In this document: piece after piece, positions 43,164 through 49,103 of the stretch | Position numbering within the stretch: position 1 is the stretch's first letter | Layout of the letters: every line of letters begins with the position of its first letter | Source: Natrinema limicola JCM 13563 | GTDB lineage: Archaea; Halobacteriota; Halobacteria; Halobacteriales; Natrialbaceae | NCBI RefSeq assembly: GCF_000337475.1 | Contig: NZ_AOIT01000025.1 | Span: 1-49,103 of the forward strand | Length of the DNA: 49,103 nucleotides | Direction of reading: 5' to 3' | Program-made: the position numbers and the translations under genes | Notes under the pieces: generated by a model | Databases searched by the model: none | The model's input: only the letters and a program-made list of their open reading frames with translations | What the model was told of the DNA's origin: nothing

Positions 43164-44217
43164 CACAACCTCGAGTGGTACTATCTCTCACACAGATGCC
43201 ACAGCCCGTCGACTGGCGGCTCGCCTGAGCCTCGGCGTCGGACTGGTGCTTATCGTCGCCGTCGTCTCGATCACGATTTTCGTGGGCTCGCCGCCGCTTG
43301 CATACCAGTACGTTCCGCTGGCGCTCAGCGTCGTCGTCCTCGGACTTCCTCACGGGGCCGTCGACCACCTCGTGTTACCGCGGGCTCGAGGCGATCCCGT
43401 CACCTCGCGCTCGCTCGGGTTTGTCGGCGGCCTCTACCTGCTGGTCGGCGCTGCGTACGCTACCGTCTGGTTTCTCGCCCCTGCCGTCGCGTTCGTCCTC
43501 TTTATCCTCGTCACGCTCGTCCACTGGGGGCAGGGCGATGTCTACGCCCTGCTCGCGCTCGTCCGCGCCGACCATCTCGAGACGCGAGCCAGTCGTCTTC
43601 TCGCCCTCGTCGTCCGGGGCGGGCTTCCGATGCTTGTTCCGCTGATCGCATTCCCGACCCAGTATGCCTTCGTCGCCGAGACGCTCGTCGGACTGTTCGA
43701 CCCCGACGCAGCGGCCGCGCTCGAGCCAGCGTTCTCCCAGCCGGTTCGGGCGGCCGTCGCGATCGGCTTTGGCTCCCTTGTCGCGAGCGCGATGGTTCTC
43801 GGCTTCGCCAGGACGAGCGGCGGCGATCGTGGCCCGTGGATCATCGACACCGCGGAGACGATCGGGCTCGTCGCCTACTTCGCGATCGTCCCGCCGATTC
43901 TCGCGATCGGGCTCTACTTCTGTTTCTGGCACTCTCTCCGGCATATCCTCAGAGCGATGCTCGTCGACCCCGCCGCCGGCGCAGCGCTCGAACGCGGGGC
44001 ACTCGGTGCCGCGTCTCGTCGTTTCGCCCGCGATGCAGCGCCACTGACCGCGGGCGGACTGCTCGTCCTCGTCGGGATCGGGCTCTCGGTCCCGCGAACG
44101 CCCGCAACCGTCCCCGACGTGCTCGCGCTCTATCTGGTGACGATCGCCGTCCTGACGCTCCCGCATGTGGTCATCGTCACGCTGCTCGATCGAGAACAGC
44201 GGCTCTGGTCGCCGTAG
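43153..44217 (+). CDS. blh: Brp/Blh-type beta-carotene 15,15'-oxygenase
   Basis: A 354-residue protein with about eight membrane helices. Likely metal-binding histidines are in GLPHGAVDHLVLPRARG, LVTLVHWGQGDVYAL, YFCFWHSLRHI and TLPHVVIVTLL. The family cleaves beta-carotene into two molecules of retinal. It begins inside the last codons of the lycopene cyclase gene (ATG 43153). Together they make the final two steps to the chromophore used by both upstream rhodopsins. Confidence 0.92.
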   Translation: MSGDTTSSGTISHTDATARRLAARLSLGVGLVLIVAVVSITIFVGSPPLAYQYVPLALSVVVLGLPHGAVDHLVLPRARGDPVTSRSLGFVGGLYLLVGAAYATVWFLAPAVAFVLFILVTLVHWGQGDVYALLALVRADHLETRASRLLALVVRGGLPMLVPLIAFPTQYAFVAETLVGLFDPDAAAALEPAFSQPVRAAVAIGFGSLVASAMVLGFARTSGGDRGPWIIDTAETIGLVAYFAIVPPILAIGLYFCFWHSLRHILRAMLVDPAAGAALERGALGAASRRFARDAAPLTAGGLLVLVGIGLSVPRTPATVPDVLALYLVTIAVLTLPHVVIVTLLDREQRLWSP

Positions 44218-44273
44218 GACGGCCTGGGCACACTCACGAAGAAAACAAAAAGCCGTTCGCTCGCTGACTCCCT

Positions 44274-46151
44274 CTACGACGGAACGACCGTGATCGGCGC
44301 TTTCCGGTCGATCGCCCGCTCGAGTTCCTCCGCGATCGCACTCCCACGCGACACCTGAATTTCGCCCCCGCGGCTCACCGTCGCGGTAAAGAGGTAGTCA
44401 CCGGCGGCCTGGACTTCGACGGTTTCACCGTGGTTGCCGTCGACGGGGATAACGATGTGCCGGGAGGTAATTTCGGGTTGGACCATCTGGCCGGCCTGTG
44501 ACCCGCCACCGGCGTTGTTTGCACTCGCGCCGCCGCCACCACCACCGCCGGCACCGTAGTGGGGATTCTCGTCGTGGGTGCGAACGTCGATGTCGATCCC
44601 CAGCCGGTTTTCGATGTCGGTGATCCGACCGCCGCCTTTGCCGATGACACTCGAGATATCGTCCTCCTCGACGTACACGACGGCTCTGTCCTGGCTTTTG
44701 AGTTGGACGTCGACGTAGCCGCGGGCGACCGAGCGGATCTCGCGTTCGATTTCCTGTTTGGCGATGCGGTCGACGCCGGACTCGCTGCCGGGGCCGCCTT
44801 CCTCGTCTTTCAGCGGGACGGTGACGACCTGGCGGTTGAACGTGTAGATCTCGTATTCGGGTTCGCCAGTCTGGAAGTTCGTGACTTGGATGACCGGCCG
44901 GGCGAGGTCCTCCTCGGTGAGACCGGCGGGCACTTTGACCGTCGTCTTGACGTCGTAGACCGTCTCGACTTTCCCGGCTTCGATGTAGACGACGGTGTCG
45001 GCGACCTGGGGAATCATCCCGAGTTCGACCCGGCCAACGAGCCGCTGGAGCGAGTCGATCGGTCTGGTCGCGTGGACGACGCCGATCATGCCCACGCCCG
45101 CAAGCCGCATGTCGGCGAAGACCTCGAAGTCGTCGGTCTTGCGGACCTCGTCGTAGATGGTGTAGTCCGGTCGGACCATCAGCAGCGCGTCGGCCGTTTT
45201 GGCCATCTCGCCACCCAGTTCGGTATATTGGGTGATGTCTGGGCCGACCTGCAGGTCACGGGGCTTTTCCATCGTCTTGACCGAGTAGTCGTGATCGGAA
45301 ATGTAGCGGGCGACCGCCTGCGCGAACGTCGACTTCCCGGCCCCGGGCGCACCCGAGATCAGGACGCCGCGCTGGCGCTCGAGCAGTCGCTCTTTGAGTT
45401 CGTCGGCGTGCTCGTAGTCGTCGATGTCCGTCTGGGCGATCGGGCGGACGGCAGTGATCTCGATGCCGTCGGAAAACGGCGGGCGGCCGATCGCGATCCG
45501 GTAATCCCGGAACTGGACGATCTTCATTCCGGGTTCGGAGAGCTCGATAAAGCCGTCGTGGGCCTCCTTGGCACCGTCGATGACCTCGCGGGCGTACTCG
45601 TCCATCGTCGCCTCGTCGAGTGGTTCGTCAGCGATCGCCTCGTAGTGCATCGCGCCGAGTTCGCCGCGTTTGGCCCGCGGGACGGCGTCCGTTTTCAGGT
45701 GGACGCTCATCGTCTCGTCGTCGAAGTACTCTTCGACGGCCAGCGTGCCGACCCGCCGAACCTCGGGGGAGACGTGTTCGACGTCGAGTCCTTTCGCCTG
45801 CGCGACCTCCGCCTGAACGACGTCGCTGGTGACGAACGTCGCATCGAGTTCCTCCGCGAGATCGCGGATCAGGGCGTCGATTTCGCCTTCAGAGGCGTGG
45901 CCTCGTTCGATGGCGCTTGGCCGCTCACCGACGTATTCGAGGTCGACGACGCCCTCGTCGGCCAGTTCGGCCAGCCGCTGGAGCTCCTCTAAGCCGTCCC
46001 AGCCGCTATCGAGTCCGTCGTTGGCCTGCGCCTCGAGTTCCGCGACGACTGCTTCGGGGACACAGATCGTCGCTCCCTCGAACTGCCCGTCTTCGATTGT
46101 CGCCGAAACGCGGCCATCGATGACCACGCTCGTATCCGGCACGACGTTCAT
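44274..46151 (-). CDS. PIN-ATPase-KH protein (PINA family)
   Basis: A 625-residue protein of three parts. Residues 1-130 are a PIN domain (VVPDTSVVIDGRVSATIEDG, acidic residues at PDTS, AELEA and TSD). Residues 200-480 are a PilT-like secretion-type ATPase, with GVLISGAPGAGKSTFAQAVA as Walker A and LLMVRPDYTIYDEVRKTDDF as the Walker B/Asp box. After residue 490 a KH-like segment, SSVIGKGGGRITDIENRLGI, is followed by a Gly-rich run of eight glycines and a second KH-like part. In Sulfolobus such PINA proteins form a hexameric Holliday-junction helicase. CCTATAAGG (46172-46180) is about 26 bases before the ATG at 46151. It probably works in DNA repair. Confidence 0.92.
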   Translation of the reverse strand: MNVVPDTSVVIDGRVSATIEDGQFEGATICVPEAVVAELEAQANDGLDSGWDGLEELQRLAELADEGVVDLEYVGERPSAIERGHASEGEIDALIRDLAEELDATFVTSDVVQAEVAQAKGLDVEHVSPEVRRVGTLAVEEYFDDETMSVHLKTDAVPRAKRGELGAMHYEAIADEPLDEATMDEYAREVIDGAKEAHDGFIELSEPGMKIVQFRDYRIAIGRPPFSDGIEITAVRPIAQTDIDDYEHADELKERLLERQRGVLISGAPGAGKSTFAQAVARYISDHDYSVKTMEKPRDLQVGPDITQYTELGGEMAKTADALLMVRPDYTIYDEVRKTDDFEVFADMRLAGVGMIGVVHATRPIDSLQRLVGRVELGMIPQVADTVVYIEAGKVETVYDVKTTVKVPAGLTEEDLARPVIQVTNFQTGEPEYEIYTFNRQVVTVPLKDEEGGPGSESGVDRIAKQEIEREIRSVARGYVDVQLKSQDRAVVYVEEDDISSVIGKGGGRITDIENRLGIDIDVRTHDENPHYGAGGGGGGGASANNAGGGSQAGQMVQPEITSRHIVIPVDGNHGETVEVQAAGDYLFTATVSRGGEIQVSRGSAIAEELERAIDRKAPITVVPS

Positions 46152-46173
46152 ACGTAAACTGATTCACGTACGC

Positions 46174-46180
46174 CTATAAG
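46174..46180 (-). promoter_or_regulatory. TATA box of the PINA gene
   Basis: CTTATAG on the minus strand, centred about 26 bases upstream of the ATG at 46151, in line with a leaderless message. Confidence 0.6.
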
Positions 46181-46245
46181 GGTTTCACAGGCGGTACGAG
46201 GCGGATGCGACGAGCCGGCCGTAACGTGGGGCTATTGAGATACTG

Positions 46246-46354
46246 ATACGACCGGACAACAGTCAGTGAATACTCGATCGCGTCTCGACGGCTGTCGCCG
46301 TCGGCGACAGCGTTTTAGGTGCGATCGAGGGATGAACCGTTTGTCCGGTCGTAT
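46246..46354. repeat. Triply nested palindromic element
   Basis: A 109-bp element with three concentric perfect inverted repeats: ATACGACCGGACAA/TTGTCCGGTCGTAT (46246-46259, 46341-46354, 14 bp), CTCGATCGC/GCGATCGAG (46273-46281, 46321-46329, 9 bp) and GCTGTCGCC-gtc-GGCGACAGC (46291-46299, 46303-46311, 9 bp). Internal loops of 13/11 and 9/9 bases separate the stems. It would fold into a single long cruciform or RNA hairpin. It lies in the divergent gap between the PINA and HemAT genes, so it could also act as a regulator. Confidence 0.85.
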
Positions 46355-46484
46355 GAGACACACTGCACACCTGATCCCCTACCCTGCGATCGGTCTGAAC
46401 ATCGTTTCAATTGTCATGGTATGTCTTCTTATTCAGCGGGAACATCAATGGAACCTTAACTGACCCACTCACTAGCAGTTTCGT

Positions 46485-48131
46485 ATGCAACCGGAGCAGA
46501 CGTTTGGTAAGGGGGGTCTCAACGGTTTTCTTGACGTCGACGAACTCGTCGATCGGATCGGGCTCGACGAAGACGAAGTCGAGTGGCGAAAGCACTTCAT
46601 CGGATTCGATGAAATCGATGAACAGCGGCTCTCGGACCTCGAGCCACTGTTGCAGGACAACCGCCAGGAGATCGCCGACGACTTCTACGAGAACATCCTC
46701 CAGTACGAGGGGACGCGCACGGTCATCAACCGGTCGCCGAAAGGCGTCGAGGCGCTCAAAGAGACCCAGAAGGCCTACCTCGTCTCGCTGGCGACAGGCG
46801 ACTACGACCTGTCGTACTTCGAAAACCGGACCCGGATCGGCAAACTCCACGAACTGCTCGATATGCCCCTGAAACACTACGTGGGGCAGTACGGCGTCTA
46901 CTACAATCTGCTTCTCTCGCGGATGAACGAGCGGGTCCAAGATCAGGTCGTCGATGCGATCGAAACGTGGGCCGCTGAACGCGACGCCGACAGCGACGAG
47001 GGCGGACTCGGCAAGGTCGTCGGTGCGCTGGGGTTCGGCGGCGGCGACGACGACATCGACGACGGGCTCGAGGAGTCGTTCGAGACGGCTGTCAGGGATG
47101 CTATCGACGACGGCATGATGGACATCCTCTCGCTGCTCCGAATCATCAACCTCGATATGCAGATCGCGACCGAAACCTACGTCGACTCCTACGCGAAGCG
47201 ACTCGAGGAGTCGATTGACCGTCGGAAACGCCTCGCCAACGAGGTCGAAACCGACGTGCAGGCCCCGCTATCCGAACTCCACGAGTCGAGTGAGGTGGTC
47301 TCGAAGCGTGCCGAGGCGATCAGTCAGCACACCGAGTCGCAGGCTACCGGCGTCACACGAGCGGCACGCGAACTCGACGAAGTGAGTGCCGCGGTCGAAG
47401 AAGTCGCGAGCGTCGCCGACGAAGTCAGCGACGAGAGCGCTCGAACCGAGCAACTCGCCGCCGAAGGGGTCGAAGCGGCCGACGATGCCTTGGACGAACT
47501 CGAGGCGATCGAGAACGCGACCGACCGCGTCGCAGACGCCGTCGACTCGCTCGCAGAGCGGACCCAAGAGATCGACGAAGTCGTCGACCGGCTCGACGAT
47601 CTCGCCGAGCGAACGACAGTGCTGGCAGCGAACGCGAAGATCGAGTCCTCTCGTGGGGGTGGTGGTGACGGCGACACGATGGGTGTCATCGCCAACGAAG
47701 TGCGCTCGTTCGCCGAGCAGACGAAATCGGACCTCGCGGAGATCGAAAGTGCCGTCGAAGCCGTCCGCGAGGACGCCAGCGCGACGGTCGCGACGACCGA
47801 GGAGACGGTTGCTCGCGTCGATGCTGGCACCGATCGGGTTAGAGAGACCGTCACCTCGCTCGAGTCGATCCACGAGTCGGCACAGCAGACGGCGACGGGC
47901 ATGGAAGACGTGACGGCGGCGGCCGACCAGCAGGCACGGGGTGTCGAAGCAACTGCCGAGACGCTGGCAGACCTGTCACAGTCGGCCGACAAGGTCGCGA
48001 GTGCGGCGGAATCGGTCGCTGCGGCGAGCCAAGAACAGACGGCCAGTCTCCGCGAGGTACGCGACTCGGTCGCGCGGCTCACCGACGAGGAACAAGACCA
48101 GGAACCGCCAGTCTACGACCAAGTGGACTGA
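46485..48131 (+). CDS. hemAT: Globin-coupled aerotaxis transducer (HemAT-like)
   Basis: A 548-residue soluble transducer. Residues 30-170 are a sensor globin: FIGFDEIDEQRLSDLEPLLQ, then RTRIGKLHELLDMPLKHYVG with the proximal histidine probably His122. Residues 250-530 are a coiled-coil signalling domain with the methyl-accepting tip RTTVLAANAKIESSRGGGGD and GVIANEVRSFAEQTKSDLAE, which couples to CheA/CheW. There is no membrane helix. It senses oxygen through heme and steers swimming. Its start is set at ATG 46485 (MQPEQTFGKGGL). Unlike typical tips, a four-glycine run sits near the hairpin turn. It is divergent from PINA across the palindromic element. Confidence 0.9.
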   Translation: MQPEQTFGKGGLNGFLDVDELVDRIGLDEDEVEWRKHFIGFDEIDEQRLSDLEPLLQDNRQEIADDFYENILQYEGTRTVINRSPKGVEALKETQKAYLVSLATGDYDLSYFENRTRIGKLHELLDMPLKHYVGQYGVYYNLLLSRMNERVQDQVVDAIETWAAERDADSDEGGLGKVVGALGFGGGDDDIDDGLEESFETAVRDAIDDGMMDILSLLRIINLDMQIATETYVDSYAKRLEESIDRRKRLANEVETDVQAPLSELHESSEVVSKRAEAISQHTESQATGVTRAARELDEVSAAVEEVASVADEVSDESARTEQLAAEGVEAADDALDELEAIENATDRVADAVDSLAERTQEIDEVVDRLDDLAERTTVLAANAKIESSRGGGGDGDTMGVIANEVRSFAEQTKSDLAEIESAVEAVREDASATVATTEETVARVDAGTDRVRETVTSLESIHESAQQTATGMEDVTAAADQQARGVEATAETLADLSQSADKVASAAESVAAASQEQTASLREVRDSVARLTDEEQDQEPPVYDQVD

Positions 48132-48221
48132 CCGCGAACGGGTTCACCGCTTTCACCCGCGAGACAGCGGCCGCCGCTCGTTTCCGGTGTACTGAACACG
48201 ACAGCCAGCGATAGTCTCCGC

Positions 48222-49088
48222 ATGACTCTCGTCGAGTTGACGCGCGAACTCGTTTCGATTCCAAGCCACGGCGACGAGACTGCTGCCGGTGAGTTCCTCG
48301 AGTCATGGCTACGCCAGGAGACCGACGCCGACGTGCGACGAGACGAAGCCGGGAACGTGATCGCGCGGAAAGGCAGTGGCGACGAGACGCTCGCACTCGT
48401 TGGCCACCACGACGTCGTCGAGCCGGCCGATTCGCAGGTCGCCGAGACTGGCGACGAGTACACCGTCGAGGAACGCGACGGCCGCCTCTACGGTCGTGGA
48501 ACCGCGGATATGAAAGGCGCGCTTGCGGCCGCCCTGCTTGCGTTCCGTGGTGCTTCCCCTGCCGGTGAACTCGTGTTCGCGAGTTTCGTCGGCGAAGAAG
48601 TCGGCGGCGTCGGCGCACGGCATGCGATCGAGCAGGGATTCGTTCCAGAGTACGCCATCGTCGGCGAGGGCTCGACGAACTACTCGGGGCCGGACGTTAC
48701 TGACGTCGCCGTCGCGCACAAGGGACGACGCGGAAGTACGCTCACCGCACACGGAACCGCGGCCCACGCCAGCGAGGCTGACGCCGGCGAGAACGCTATC
48801 TACCTCGCGACGGACGCCATCGACCACGTTCGCGACCTCGAGCCCCCGTCGGTCGACGTCGTGGGCGAGACGCTTGTGGGCAGTCTCACCGTCACCGAGA
48901 TCGAAGGCGGATCCGCGTGGAACGTCGTCCCTGCCCGGTGTGCGTTTACCGTCGACGAGCGGACGGTACCGGGCGAGCGCGCCCCCCTCGAGCGCGTCGC
49001 GGACTGCGAGGGCATCGAGTGGACCGTCGACCAGGACTGGCCGCCAATGCAGTGTGAGGACGCGGCCTTTGCTGACGCGGTGCTCGAG
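48222..49088 (+). CDS. M20 family metallopeptidase, 3' end missing
   Basis: A partial zinc hydrolase of at least 289 residues, starting MTLVELTRELVSIPSHGDET at ATG 48222. ALVGHHDVVEP carries the first metal ligand His, YGRGTADMKGALAAALLAF the bridging Asp, and ASFVGEEVGGVGARHAIEQG the catalytic and metal-binding glutamates. VAHKGRRGSTLTAHGTAAHA and SEADAGENAI belong to the dimerisation lid. This is the ArgE/DapE/CPG2 group, which removes acyl groups from amino acids or peptides; LysK-type [LysW]-lysine hydrolase is one possibility. It runs into adapter sequence after 49088, so the C-terminus with the last His is not seen. Confidence 0.87.
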
Positions 49089-49103
49089 CTGTCTCTTATA
49101 CAC
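49089..49103. other. Tn5/Nextera mosaic-end adapter remnant
   Basis: The final 15 bases, CTGTCTCTTATACAC, are identical to the start of the Tn5 transposase mosaic end used in sequencing libraries (CTGTCTCTTATACACATCT). They are not genomic and mark the end of an assembled contig. Confidence 0.95.

Noticed and set aside
48309-49103. A long open frame on the minus strand at the right edge
   Set aside because: It is the shadow of the M20 peptidase on the plus strand, and its start comes from adapter sequence.

Overview
The window is a piece of a haloarchaeal chromosome. The DNA is GC-rich, the proteins are strongly acidic, many promoters place a TATA-like box about 25 bases before the start codon (leaderless transcripts), and haloarchaea-only families are present (DUF7344, DUF5305, DUF1102-like, DUF5816, UPF0146). 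The bacteriorhodopsin closely resembles, as I recall them, the deltarhodopsins of Haloterrigena/Natrinema relatives, so a member of the Natrialbales is my best guess. The last 15 bases are the Tn5/Nextera mosaic end, so the window ends at the end of a draft contig.

Regions: 1-10 kb holds flavin split-barrel proteins, a SAM methyltransferase, a malate:quinone-oxidoreductase-like enzyme, a HEAT-like protein and two divergent membrane histidine kinases. 10-16 kb holds an AIM24 protein, a decayed membrane-protein gene, ZIP-like, DUF2391 and MgtC/DUF4010 membrane proteins, and a solitary IS1341-type tnpB element sitting exactly between two convergent genes. 16-26 kb is housekeeping: a GNAT enzyme with a fresh 48-bp internal duplication, a universal stress protein, acyl-CoA synthetase, HAD phosphatase, M50-like protease, UPF0146, archaemetzincin, PHB-depolymerase-like esterase and the ribosome recycling ATPase ABCE1.

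26.5-37.4 kb is the most unusual part. It is a cell-surface gene cluster containing a 1061-residue pilin-like protein with repeated CARDB-like domains, three related secreted proteins sharing an N-terminal ADRG..V.TA motif, one of which carries bactofilin-like beta-helix repeats, a secreted CARDB protein, a signal peptidase with a large extra domain, a DUF5305 membrane protein and two winged-helix regulators. The combination of short secreted fibre-like subunits with a dedicated signal peptidase resembles the TasA/SipW fibre systems of Bacillus and the bundling pili of Pyrobaculum. I propose it as a haloarchaeal extracellular-fibre or matrix system (inference). AT-rich DNA and a beta-helix gene remnant lie inside it.

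37.6-44.2 kb holds a MarR-like regulator, NAD synthetase and a compact light-energy island: bacteriorhodopsin (proton pump), halorhodopsin (chloride pump), lycopene cyclase and Brp/Blh beta-carotene oxygenase, so two retinal proteins sit beside the last two steps of retinal synthesis. 44.2-49.1 kb holds a PIN-ATPase-KH protein, a 109-bp triply nested palindrome, a HemAT-type aerotaxis transducer and the first part of an M20 peptidase cut off by the adapter. Two copies of another palindromic element (about 83 bp) lie at 4.5 and 22.8 kb. I found no tRNA, rRNA or CRISPR array.
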